Positions 23,865 through 31,122 of a DNA stretch of 64,000 nucleotides are shown piece after piece. A program made the translations under genes and the position numbers. This DNA is from Streptomyces antioxidans. Its GTDB lineage: Bacteria > Actinomycetota > Actinomycetes > Streptomycetales > Streptomycetaceae. The notes under the pieces were generated by a model. That model searched no databases. It was not told the origin of the DNA and saw nothing but the letters and a program-made list of their open reading frames with translations. The DNA lies in assembly GCF_000968685.2 (NCBI RefSeq), contig NZ_LAKD02000049.1, forward strand, positions 124,001 to 188,000. Reading direction: 5' to 3'. The stretch's first letter is position 1; each line of letters starts with the position of its first letter.

Positions 23865-24248
23865 ATGGCATGCCGCATCAGTGAACTGGTCCTCGACTGC
23901 GTCGACCCCGAACGGCTCGCGGCGTTCTGGAGCGACGTCCTCGGCTACGTCGAACTCGACCGGGATGACGACGGAAGCATCGAGATCGGACCGCCCGACA
24001 CCGGCTTCGGCGGCCCGCAGCCCACCCTCGTCCTCAGCCCCAGCAGCGACCCCCGGCCCGAGAAGCTGCGGCTGCACATCGACGTCAACGCCACCGACCG
24101 CGACCAGGACGCCGAGTTGGAGCGGCTGCTCGCGCTCGGCGCCAGGCCCGCGGACGTCGGTCAGACCGGCACCGAGAACTGGCACGTCCTGGCCGATCCG
24201 GAAGGCAACGAGTTCTGCCTTCTGCGCCGCCGGTTCCAGCCCCTCTGA
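23865..24248 (+). CDS. VOC-family (glyoxalase-like) protein
   Basis: A 127-residue vicinal-oxygen-chelate fold protein. Two beta-alpha-beta-beta-beta units are visible (ISELVLDCVDPERLAAFWSDVLGYVE; then LRLHIDVNATDRDQDAELERLLALGA). The typical C-terminal end WHVLADPEGNEFCL carries a candidate metal-ligand Glu. The substrate is unknown; these small Streptomyces VOC proteins include antibiotic-binding and dioxygenase-like members. It has its own promoter region after a strong terminator. Confidence 0.85.
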   Translation: MACRISELVLDCVDPERLAAFWSDVLGYVELDRDDDGSIEIGPPDTGFGGPQPTLVLSPSSDPRPEKLRLHIDVNATDRDQDAELERLLALGARPADVGQTGTENWHVLADPEGNEFCLLRRRFQPL

Positions 24249-24372
24249 CCGGCTTCGGCAAAAATCGGTGGAGCGGCACCGCCGTGCGCCGTTACCGTGC
24301 TGCCGACTGACGTCGTCTAGGCAAGGGCGTGCCGTTGTACACCGTGTGAGACCTCCCAAGCGCTGATCTGTT

Positions 24373-24405
24373 GCGCGTCGCGCATATGCGCCGCGCCTCT
24401 TTTTG
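24373..24405 (+). terminator. Imperfect hairpin followed by a T-run
   Basis: An imperfect inverted repeat centred on CGCATATGCG (24373-24396) is followed by CTCTTTTTG, one of the few T-tracts in the window. It may terminate the VOC transcript, or lie in the leader of the DUF1062 gene 34 bases on. Confidence 0.45.
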
Positions 24406-24438
24406 CTGCGGATTTCTCACTGAAACCGGTGTACTTCT

Positions 24439-24987
24439 GTGCTCTGTAACTGGGTGGTCATGCCCACCTGCCTGCCGCTCGTTCTCCGCCGTTGCCACGC
24501 GTGCGCGTCCGAGCGCTTCCGGGCAAGCGGTAAGTTCCGCGTCAACGCCCACCACAAGCTCATCGAAGCCTGGCTGCTCGTGCTCTGTACCGCTTGCGGG
24601 GAAACCGCGAAGCTCACGGTCCTGGAGCGGATGAATGTGCGCTCCGTACGACCTGAGCTGCTGGACCGGCTGCACGACAACGACCCCGGCCTGACGGCTG
24701 AATTGCTCCAGGACCCGGTCGTACGGCACCGCAATCGCGTCGCCCTCGACTGGGACGGCGCCTGGCGCCTCGACACCGGCGGTTCGGATCACCTGGACCG
24801 CGAGGTGATCGACGTGTCCGTCCGCTTCGCGGCGCGGATCCCGGTCCGGCCGCTGCGGCTGATCGCCGAAGGGTGCGGCCTGTCACGGGCCGAGGTGGAA
24901 AGGCTGATCGCGGAGGGCAAACTCGTTTCGGCGGTCCGGCTGAGCACCAAGCTCAGCGGCGACTTCACCTTCACGCTCAAGCGCTGA
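24439..24987 (+). CDS. DUF1062 domain protein
   Basis: A 182-residue cytoplasmic protein of the DUF1062 family, function unknown. Four cysteines in two CxxC pairs (RRCHACASERF near residue 20 and LVLCTACGE near 50) suggest a zinc ribbon. The rest is basic and helical, ending in LSRAEVERLIAEGKLVSAVRLSTKLSGDFTFTLKR, which resembles an S4-like RNA-binding tail (inference). GTG 24439 agrees with the family start (MLxxWVVxPTCLPL). It is followed by a bidirectional terminator. Confidence 0.82.
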   Translation: MLCNWVVMPTCLPLVLRRCHACASERFRASGKFRVNAHHKLIEAWLLVLCTACGETAKLTVLERMNVRSVRPELLDRLHDNDPGLTAELLQDPVVRHRNRVALDWDGAWRLDTGGSDHLDREVIDVSVRFAARIPVRPLRLIAEGCGLSRAEVERLIAEGKLVSAVRLSTKLSGDFTFTLKR

Positions 24988-25004
24988 GCCCTCCTCAGGA
25001 CCAG

Positions 25005-25037
25005 GGGCCTGTCCGGCGCCATCCGCCGGGCAGGCCC
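25005..25037. terminator. Bidirectional terminator
   Basis: A 14-bp stem (25005-25018 with 25024-25037, one G-T pair) with a CCATC loop, between the convergent DUF1062 gene and the small zinc-ribbon gene. Confidence 0.85.
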
Positions 25038-25240
25038 TAGTCGCGGAACGAACCGTCCGCCCTGCGCGCGTGCCCGGACAGCAGGTGCCCGCACTGCGGG
25101 CAGTGCCGCCTGAACCCCTTCTTGACCAGATAGCTGATGCCGATGGTCACCACATGCATCAGCCCCACCGCCGCGTTCTGGAACAGCCGCCCCAGCCACG
25201 ACCTCGTACATGTCTCACAGTCCCGGCAACCGGCCGCCAT
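25037..25240 (-). CDS. Small Cys-rich membrane-associated protein
   Basis: A 67-residue protein. An N-terminal CRDCETC cluster (Cys5, 8, 11) is followed by a hydrophobic helix (AAVGLMHVVTIGISYLV, about 23-39) and a C-terminal zinc-ribbon half, CPQCGHLLSGH (Cys47, Cys50). Similar short proteins occur in Streptomyces near stress genes. Function unknown. ATG 25240 is the only start that keeps the Cys cluster. Confidence 0.65.
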   Translation of the reverse strand: MAAGCRDCETCTRSWLGRLFQNAAVGLMHVVTIGISYLVKKGFRRHCPQCGHLLSGHARRADGSFRD

Positions 25241-25490
25241 GGCGTATCCCCCAACTCGTCGCTGACTTGCCCCCCCCGCACCACCAGTGTGCGCGGTGGA
25301 GAACGCCGCCGGGCCACCAACCGCCCTGCCTCCGCTGGGTTGTGACCGGCCCAGATCGCGTCCAGCACACGGCTGTGACATCGCGGGGGCGAGGTTGCGG
25401 CCGCGACATCGCACACCCTGCGCCGCGAGTTCCTGGCCGACCTTTCCACCCACCACGGCGAGGACTCGGACTTGGCCAGCCCTTGATCAC
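25241..25490. other. Region without a supported gene
   Basis: 250 bases with no convincing start or family. A short + frame ending at about 25487 (REFLADLSTHHGEDSDLASP) has natural-looking composition but no start codon. It may be the tail of a lost gene. A C8 homopolymer occurs near 25270. Confidence 0.4.
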
Positions 25491-26159
25491 TCACTTCGGG
25501 GCGTTCGCGCGCACCATGAGGGTGCCGACGTCCTCCGGTCTGGGCGCGGGGAGCACACGGGCGTCGATGTCGGTGAACCCCGTCCGCTTGAGCAGATCGG
25601 CCCACCACGGCGGCGGGTATGACCAGCGCAGGAGGGTGAGCTTGCGGCCCGCGAGGCCGTTCCCGTACATGGGCTGTGGGCCGTAGTAGCCCTCGAGCGG
25701 TTCGGCCTGCGAGAAGGCGAGGGTGCCGCCTGGGCTGAGGCGTTTGGCGATCAGTGGGATCAGTTCATCGGGATCGGTGAACCAGAGCGCGCCCCAGACG
25801 GAGAAGACCGCGTCGTACGTCGTCTCAGCCGCAGCGAGGTAGCCGCATGCCTCGGCTTGGACGAATGTCAGCCCAGGGGTGCCGTCCCACCAGCGGCGGG
25901 CGCGTGCGACCTGGGCGGCGGAGAAGTCCAACGCGGTCACCGCGATGCCGGTACGAGCGAGGTACACGGCCTCCTTGCCCTCGGCGCAGCCCAGCTCCAG
26001 CGCGGTACGCGGGCTGCCCAGGAACTCCTCGCCGGGGCCGTGCCCGTCGTACTGGGTCCACGCGAAGGCCCCCACGTCAGGCGCGGGCTGCTCGCCCTCC
26101 CCGCGGTACGGCTTGTAGGCGTCCCAGTACTCCGGCAAGGTGGTCGACTCGCGCGGCAT
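25491..26159 (-). CDS. Class I SAM-dependent methyltransferase
   Basis: A 222-residue methyltransferase. The SAM-binding motif I is ALELGCAEGKEAVYLA (53-68), motif II contains the acidic VTALDFSAAQVARAR segment, and a typical post-I stretch is YDAVFSVWGALWFTDPDEL. The Trp/Tyr-rich middle (RWSYPPPWWADLLKRTGF) suggests a small aromatic or hydrophobic substrate, but none can be named. There is no antibiotic cluster around it. Confidence 0.85.
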   Translation of the reverse strand: MPRESTTLPEYWDAYKPYRGEGEQPAPDVGAFAWTQYDGHGPGEEFLGSPRTALELGCAEGKEAVYLARTGIAVTALDFSAAQVARARRWWDGTPGLTFVQAEACGYLAAAETTYDAVFSVWGALWFTDPDELIPLIAKRLSPGGTLAFSQAEPLEGYYGPQPMYGNGLAGRKLTLLRWSYPPPWWADLLKRTGFTDIDARVLPAPRPEDVGTLMVRANAPK

Positions 26160-26302
26160 GGGCGTCCTCCGGGGTGTCCGACAGGCTGGCCAACGTACCC
26201 ATGTCTGCCGTTGGCCACAGCGGAATCACGTCGTCTCAGCCGCACGAGTGCCGAGCGCGCCCAGGTCGCACACTGACCACCCTCGTGCGAGCTGGCAGTG
26301 GG

Positions 26303-26746
26303 TCAGGCCAGAGCGGACGTGGGCGGGGCTTCCATCAGCGGTGCGCGCAGCTCGAACCAGATGTGCTTGCCGGTGGGACGCAGGCTGTTCTCCCAGGTGA
26401 CGCCCCATGCGTAGGCCAGCTCCTGCATCAGGAACAGCCCGCGTCCGCCCTCCTCGTCGGGCCTTGCGTCGCGGGGGTACGGGTGGCGTTCCGGGGAGCC
26501 GTCGCGTACGGCGATCGTCGCGATGCGGTCGCGGACGAGGGTGTCGATGTGGATCAGCTGGGTGTCCGTGTGCTGGTTGACGTTCGTCACGGCCTCGGAG
26601 ACCAGGAGTTTCGCCGTGTCCGCGAGGTCGTGCAGGTCGTTGGCCTGGAGGAGTGCGGCGATGGCGTCACGGCAGACCCTCGGGCTCTTGGGGGAGTTGG
26701 GGGCGCTGAGTCGGTAGGCGTACGGAAGGTTTGCGGCTTCGGGCAT
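26303..26746 (-). CDS. RsbW-like ATP-binding protein (HATPase_c_2)
   Basis: A 147-residue serine-kinase-type ATPase related to anti-sigma factors of the RsbW family. The N box is LLVSEAVTNVNQHT (Glu51, Asn55) and the G2 box EEGGRGLFLMQELA. The catalytic domain is complete but lacks additional domains. ATG 26746 has GGGAGA about six bases ahead. It is divergent from an XRE regulator and two DUF397 proteins, the standard composition of WhiJ-like regulatory modules of Streptomyces. Its partner is probably one of those neighbours (inference). Confidence 0.88.
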   Translation of the reverse strand: MPEAANLPYAYRLSAPNSPKSPRVCRDAIAALLQANDLHDLADTAKLLVSEAVTNVNQHTDTQLIHIDTLVRDRIATIAVRDGSPERHPYPRDARPDEEGGRGLFLMQELAYAWGVTWENSLRPTGKHIWFELRAPLMEAPPTSALA

Positions 26747-26814
26747 GGCGGTTCTCCCAACGCGGTGCGTGGCTTGTTCGTCACGCTGTGGTAAGGACCA
26801 TAGGGCATGCTGGG

Positions 26815-26847
26815 TAACGAGTTCCACTATCGCGGTGGAACTCGTTA
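26815..26847. promoter_or_regulatory. Perfect 13-bp inverted repeat operator in the divergent promoter
   Basis: TAACGAGTTCCAC (26815-26827), a seven-base spacer TATCGCG, then GTGGAACTCGTTA (26835-26847). The right arm overlaps a candidate -10 TAGGAT (26846-26851) for the XRE gene. It is the probable binding site of the XRE regulator encoded at 26889. Confidence 0.8.
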
Positions 26848-26888
26848 GGATGTGGGATCGTCGTCCCAGGTACCGGAGAGGGGAACGC

Positions 26889-27740
26889 GTGGGGCAGAGG
26901 ACGGCCACGACCGCGAGGCAGCGGCGTCTCGGCACAGAGCTGCGCAAGATGCGCGAGCGGGCAGGCATGAGCGTGGTGGAAGCCGGTCAACTCCTCGGCG
27001 TGAACCGCACTCGCATCAGCAATATCGAGGCTGCGCGTTTCGGCGTGAGCGAGGACCGCATCAGAACGCTCGCGACCATTTACTCCTGTATGGACAGGGC
27101 GTACGTCGACGCTCTCGTCGTCATGAACGAGGAACGCGTCCACGGCTGGTGGGAGGACTACCGGGGCAAGACTCCGGCGAACGCACTCGACTTGGCCGAG
27201 CTCGAACATCACGCGGTGGCCATGCGCTCGGCGCAGATCATGCATGTGCCCGGGCTGCTCCAGACGGAGGATTACGCGAAGGCCGTGTTCTCCACCACCA
27301 CGTCCAGCCCTACGCCGACGCAGTTGCGGGCCAGCATTTCCTACCGGCTCAGGCGCCGGGACGTACTGGACAGGGACGATCCGCCGCAGTGCACCTTCCT
27401 CATCCATGAGGCCGCGCTGAGAATGGAGTTCGGCGGACCGAAGGTGATGCGGGCACAGTTGGAGCAGCTCATCGAGTCATCGCAGCGGGGCAACGTGACC
27501 GTACGCGTGGTTCCGTTCTCGGCGGGTGGGTTCTCAAGCCCAGGCATGAGCACGCTCTACGCGTTCGGGCCGGTCCGGCAACTGGACACCGTGCAGGCCG
27601 ATACGCCCTCGGGTGTTGCCTTCCTCGATACGGAAGCGCACCTCGAACGCTACGGCAGTATCTTGGACCAGATGGAAGCCTTGGCCCTTTCGCCAGAGGC
27701 CACGAGTGACCTCATCCGCGATATAGCACAGCGACTCTGA
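26889..27740 (+). CDS. XRE-family regulator with DUF5753 (WhiJ-like)
   Basis: A 283-residue DNA-binding protein. The Cro/C1-type HTH is at residues about 14-70 (LGTELRKMRERAGMSVVEAGQLLGVNRTRISNIEAARFGVSEDRI). A DUF5753 ligand-like domain follows (about 95-275; ALDLAELEHHAVAMRSAQIMHVPGLLQTEDYA and RVVPFSAGG). Members of this group (WhiJ-like) control development and secondary metabolism with DUF397 partners. GTG 26889 is chosen because GGAG lies 10 bases ahead and the family begins here. Two DUF397 genes follow in the same direction. Confidence 0.92.
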   Translation: MGQRTATTARQRRLGTELRKMRERAGMSVVEAGQLLGVNRTRISNIEAARFGVSEDRIRTLATIYSCMDRAYVDALVVMNEERVHGWWEDYRGKTPANALDLAELEHHAVAMRSAQIMHVPGLLQTEDYAKAVFSTTTSSPTPTQLRASISYRLRRRDVLDRDDPPQCTFLIHEAALRMEFGGPKVMRAQLEQLIESSQRGNVTVRVVPFSAGGFSSPGMSTLYAFGPVRQLDTVQADTPSGVAFLDTEAHLERYGSILDQMEALALSPEATSDLIRDIAQRL

Positions 27741-27759
27741 CAACGGGAGATGCCCCGAT

Positions 27760-27951
27760 ATGCACTGGCGGAAGTCCTCGTACTCCGGAGAGGATGCCGA
27801 GCACAACTGTGTGGAACTCGGCCGCGTGCCGGACGCCGTACTCCTCCGCGAGAGCGATGATCCCGGCGTCGTGATCACAACCACCCCAGCTGCTCTCCGA
27901 GGGCTTGTCGCGAGGATCAAGACCGGCGGGTTTGACCACATGGCTAGCTGA
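27760..27951 (+). CDS. DUF397 protein (first of a pair)
   Basis: A 63-residue DUF397 protein: N-terminal WRKSSYSG, a central NCVELG strand, then VLLRESDDPGVVITTTPAALRGLVARIK. DUF397 proteins partner with WhiJ-type XRE regulators and can antagonise them. It lies 19 bases after the XRE gene and 10 bases before its paralogue. Confidence 0.92.
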   Translation: MHWRKSSYSGEDAEHNCVELGRVPDAVLLRESDDPGVVITTTPAALRGLVARIKTGGFDHMAS

Positions 27952-27961
27952 GGGGGTGGAC

Positions 27962-28156
27962 ATGCACCACTGGCGGAAGTCCTCGTACTCGGACCAGAAC
28001 GAGAGCAACTGCGTCGAACTCGCGCAGCGTGCCCCCACCGCGATCCTCCTGCGCGAGAGCGACGAGCCGCAGACCGTGATCGCTACCACCCCCGACGCGC
28101 TGCAGGCGCTTACCCGGGCCGCCCGGGCCGGGCGGTTCGATTGGCTGTCCCGCTAG
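27962..28156 (+). CDS. DUF397 protein (second of a pair)
   Basis: 64 residues, clearly a tandem duplicate of the preceding gene (WRKSSYS, NCVELA, ILLRESDEP, TTPDAL) but diverged in the tail (AARAGRFDWL). A GAGGGGG ribosome binding site lies about six bases before ATG 27962; GTG 27956 is an alternative. The second copy may bind the same XRE protein or a different one (inference). Confidence 0.9.
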   Translation: MHHWRKSSYSDQNESNCVELAQRAPTAILLRESDEPQTVIATTPDALQALTRAARAGRFDWLSR

Positions 28157-28158
28157 GG

Positions 28159-28164
28159 GACAAT
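28159..28164 (+). promoter_or_regulatory. Leaderless-type -10 element of recO
   Basis: GACAAT is followed by GGGCGCC and ATG 28172, paralleling the era promoter at 9925. No Shine-Dalgarno sequence precedes the ATG. Confidence 0.45.
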
Positions 28165-28171
28165 GGGCGCC

Positions 28172-28921
28172 ATGAGTCTGTTCCGCGACGACGGCATCGT
28201 GCTGCGCACCCAGAAGCTGGGCGAGGCGGACCGGATCATCACCCTGCTCACCCGCAACAACGGCCGCGTCCGCGCCGTCGCGCGGGGGGTGCGGCGTACG
28301 AAGTCCAAGTTCGGGGCGCGGCTCGAACCGTTCAGCCACGTTGACGTGCAATTCTTCGCGCGCGGTGGGGGCGAGCTGATCGGGCGCGGGCTGCCGCTGT
28401 GTACGCAGAGCGAGACCATCGCCCCGTACGGTGGGTCGATCGTCACCGACTACGCCCGGTACACCGCCGGTACGGCCATGCTGGAGACGGCCGAGCGGTT
28501 CACCGACCACGAGGGCGAGCCCGCCGTACAGCAGTATCTGCTGCTCGTCGGCGCGCTGCGCACCCTCGCCGCCGGGGATCATGAGCCGCATCTCGTCCTG
28601 GACGCGTTTCTGCTCCGTTCCCTCGCCGTCAACGGCTACGCACCGAGTTTCGACGACTGCGCCAAGTGCGGGATGCCCGGTCCGAACCGGTTCTTCTCGG
28701 TCGGCGCGGGCGGGGTCATCTGCGGAGAGTGCCGGGTGCCCGGAAGCGTCGTACCCTCGGCGGAGTCGCTGACGCTGCTGGGCGCGCTGCTGACCGGGGA
28801 CTGGGAGACGGCGGACGCGTGTGAGCTGCGGCACGCCCGGGAGGGCAGCGGGCTCGTGGCGGCGTATTTGCACTGGCACCTGGAGCGGGGACTTCGGTCG
28901 CTGCGGTACGTAGAGAAGTAG
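28172..28921 (+). CDS. recO: DNA repair protein RecO
   Basis: A 249-residue recombination mediator that loads RecA in the RecFOR pathway. It has an N-terminal OB fold (FRDDGIVLRTQKLGEADRIITLLT), the conserved GVRRTKSKFGARLEPFS segment and a C-terminal zinc finger with Cys163, Cys166, Cys184 and Cys187 (CAKC, CGEC). ATG 28172 is chosen to fit the leaderless promoter; ATG 28163 overlaps the -10 box. It is followed by uppS, a conserved Streptomyces order. Confidence 0.95.
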   Translation: MSLFRDDGIVLRTQKLGEADRIITLLTRNNGRVRAVARGVRRTKSKFGARLEPFSHVDVQFFARGGGELIGRGLPLCTQSETIAPYGGSIVTDYARYTAGTAMLETAERFTDHEGEPAVQQYLLLVGALRTLAAGDHEPHLVLDAFLLRSLAVNGYAPSFDDCAKCGMPGPNRFFSVGAGGVICGECRVPGSVVPSAESLTLLGALLTGDWETADACELRHAREGSGLVAAYLHWHLERGLRSLRYVEK

Positions 28922-28962
28922 CAGCAGAAGCAGTAGTACAGAGAGCAACAGCTGAGGGAGAC

Positions 28963-29805
28963 GTGGCAGGCATGGCAGGACGCGGGTTTCTGGGCCGACA
29001 GCGGCGCGAGTACCGGACCCCGGAACCGCATCCGTCCGGCGCCCGGCCGCCGAAGATCCCCGGTGAGCTGGTGCCGCAGCACGTGGCCTGCGTGATGGAC
29101 GGCAATGGCCGCTGGGCCAAGGAGCGCGGACTGCCGCGCACCGAGGGGCACAAGGTCGGCGAGGGCGTCGTGATGGACGTGCTCAAGGGCTGCCTCGAGA
29201 TGGGCGTCAAGAACCTCTCCCTCTACGCCTTCTCGACCGAGAACTGGAAGCGCTCGCCCGACGAGGTGCGCTTCCTGATGAACTTCAACCGCGATGTCAT
29301 CCGCCGCCGCCGCGACGAGATGGACGCGATGGGCGTGCGGATCCGCTGGGCGGGCCGGATGCCGAAGCTGTGGAAGTCGGTGGCGCAGGAGCTCCAGGTC
29401 GCCCAGGAGCAGACCACGGGCAACGACGCCATGACCATGTACTTCTGCATGAACTACGGCGGCCGTGCGGAGATCGCGGACGCGGCGAAGGCGCTGGCCG
29501 AAGACATCCGGGCGGGCCGCCTCGATCCGTCGAAGGTGAACGAGAAGACGTTCGCGAAGTACCTCTACTACCCGGACATGCCGGACGTGGACCTCTTCCT
29601 GCGCCCCTCGGGCGAGCAGCGCACGTCCAACTACCTGATCTGGCAGAGCGCGTACGCCGAGATGGTGTACCAGGACGTGCTGTGGCCGGACTTCGACCGC
29701 CGTGACCTGTGGCGGGCGTGCCTGGAGTTCGCCTCGCGGGACCGCCGCTTCGGCGGGGCGATCCCGAACGAGGAGCAGCTGAAGAAGGACTCCCCGTCCG
29801 CGTAA
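28963..29805 (+). CDS. uppS: Isoprenyl (undecaprenyl-type) diphosphate synthase
   Basis: A cis-prenyltransferase making the polyprenyl carrier of cell-wall precursors. The 280-residue protein has the catalytic VMDGNGRWAKERGLPRTEGH segment (Asp near residue 46), NLSLYAFSTENWKRSPDEV, and the C-terminal DLFLRPSGEQRTSNYLIWQSAYAE, all standard. GTG 28963 follows GAGGGAGA by four bases; ATG 28972 is also possible. It lies 41 bases after recO, across an AG-rich spacer with repeated AGCAG. Confidence 0.93.
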   Translation: MAGMAGRGFLGRQRREYRTPEPHPSGARPPKIPGELVPQHVACVMDGNGRWAKERGLPRTEGHKVGEGVVMDVLKGCLEMGVKNLSLYAFSTENWKRSPDEVRFLMNFNRDVIRRRRDEMDAMGVRIRWAGRMPKLWKSVAQELQVAQEQTTGNDAMTMYFCMNYGGRAEIADAAKALAEDIRAGRLDPSKVNEKTFAKYLYYPDMPDVDLFLRPSGEQRTSNYLIWQSAYAEMVYQDVLWPDFDRRDLWRACLEFASRDRRFGGAIPNEEQLKKDSPSA

Positions 29806-29845
29806 GCGGTAGGAGCCCGTGCGCGCGGTAGGAGGACCGACCCTC

Positions 29846-30424
29846 TTACTCCGCCGTCACGATCCGCTCCACCGCCGCCGCCACCAGCTGATCCCGCTCC
29901 GCCTCCGTGAACACCTCCGGCAGGGTGAGCTGCTCGACGATCAGCCAGTTCAGCGCCAGCATGAGCAGCTTGACGGCCGTGGCGCCGCCGGGCAGGCCCG
30001 ACTCCTCGTGGTACGCCACGTTGGCCTCGACGTCGGCCCGGACCCGCTCGGTGAGGACCTTGCGCAGCCCGGGCCGACGGGTGGCCTCGAGGCGGAGTTC
30101 CAGCAGCGCCAGATAGCCGGTGCGGAAGGCGGCGACGCGGCTGACGAGCTCACGCATCAGCTCCGCGTAGGTCTCCCGGTCGCGCCCCGCCGCCCGCTGG
30201 CGGGCGACCGTGGCCTCGTCGGGCTGGAGCCGCTCATAGACGCGGGCACCGGCCTGGGTGAGTACGTCGTCGCGGCTGCCGAAGTAGTTGGACGCTGTCC
30301 CGGCGGGTACGGCGGCCTCGGCGTCCACCGCGCGGAAGGTCAGTCCGCGCGCGCCCTCCCTGGCCAGTACCTCGATCGCGGCGTCCACGAGGGCGGTGCG
30401 CCGCTGGTCGTTCCGTCTCACCAT
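29846..30424 (-). CDS. TetR-family regulator
   Basis: A 192-residue repressor. The HTH is at about 10-52 (RTALVDAAIEVLAREGARGLTFRAVDAEAAVPAGTASNYFGSRDDVL). The C-terminal ligand domain has a TetR_C-like pattern (LELRLEATRRPGLRKVL). ATG 30424 has GGAG eight bases ahead. It is divergent from a dihydrofolate reductase-like gene 71 bases away, with an obvious palindrome between, so it most likely controls itself and that gene. Confidence 0.9.
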   Translation of the reverse strand: MVRRNDQRRTALVDAAIEVLAREGARGLTFRAVDAEAAVPAGTASNYFGSRDDVLTQAGARVYERLQPDEATVARQRAAGRDRETYAELMRELVSRVAAFRTGYLALLELRLEATRRPGLRKVLTERVRADVEANVAYHEESGLPGGATAVKLLMLALNWLIVEQLTLPEVFTEAERDQLVAAAVERIVTAE

Positions 30425-30439
30425 TGACACCACTCCAGC

Positions 30440-30451
30440 TGTAGTACTACA
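30440..30451. promoter_or_regulatory. TetR operator: 12-bp perfect palindrome
   Basis: TGTAGTACTACA at 30440-30451, with a second related half (AGTACTATG) at 30471-30479 just ahead of the reductase ribosome binding site. Both are in the 71-base divergent gap. Confidence 0.65.
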
Positions 30452-30495
30452 TTTTGGCCACTACAGTCAGAGTACTATGTGGGGAGCGGCTTGAG

Positions 30496-31098
30496 ATGCG
30501 AAAGCTCGTGTACTACGTCGCCGTCACGCTCGATGGCCGCATCGCGGGTCCCGGCGGCGAGTACGACTTCTTCCCCAGCGGTGACGCCCAGCAGTCCGCC
30601 GCCTACTCGACCTGGGTCAACTCGCTGTTCCCCGAGACGGTCCCGACCGCGTACCGCGCGGCGGTCGGCCTGGCCGACGCGCCGAACCGGCGCTTCGACA
30701 CCGTCGTCATGGGCCTCGGCGCCTACCGTCCCGCCCTCGACGCGGGGGTCACCAGCCCGTACGCCCATCTGCGCCAGTACGTGGTGTCCAGCACCCTCAA
30801 GCCCGACACCGATCCGGCCGTCACCGTTGTCCCGGGCGACCCGATCGCCCTCGTACGCGAGCTCAAGGGGGAGGACGGCGCGGGGCTGGACGTGTGGCTC
30901 TGCGGCGGGGGCGCGCTCGCGGGCGCCCTGCTGCCGGAGATCGACGAACTGGTGATCAAGAACTACCCCGTTGTCGCGGGCGCCGGGACCCCCGCCTTCG
31001 ACGGTGCCTTCGATCCCACCGTCTTCGAGGTCGCCGAGCGCACGGCCTTTCCCAACGGCGTCACGCTCACCCGCCTGACCCGCCTCGCCCGTCGCTGA
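30496..31098 (+). CDS. Dihydrofolate reductase-family (RibD C-terminal-like) oxidoreductase
   Basis: A 200-residue NADPH-type reductase of the DHFR/RibD_C superfamily: N-terminal KLVYYVAVTLDGRIAGPGGEYDFF, the TVVMGLGAYRPAL loop, YVVSSTL, and DVWLCGGGALAGALLPEIDEL near the cofactor site. The physiological substrate of these stand-alone proteins is unknown. ATG 30496 has GGAG nine bases ahead. It is predicted to be repressed by the divergent TetR protein. Confidence 0.88.
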   Translation: MRKLVYYVAVTLDGRIAGPGGEYDFFPSGDAQQSAAYSTWVNSLFPETVPTAYRAAVGLADAPNRRFDTVVMGLGAYRPALDAGVTSPYAHLRQYVVSSTLKPDTDPAVTVVPGDPIALVRELKGEDGAGLDVWLCGGGALAGALLPEIDELVIKNYPVVAGAGTPAFDGAFDPTVFEVAERTAFPNGVTLTRLTRLARR

Positions 31099-31122
31099 CT
31101 TGGGACTGTTCAGGTCGGATCC

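Noticed and set aside
25241..25490. Several overlapping frames of 90-150 codons on both strands
   Set aside because: None has a plausible start, ribosome binding site or family motif; the composition looks like non-coding or decayed DNA.
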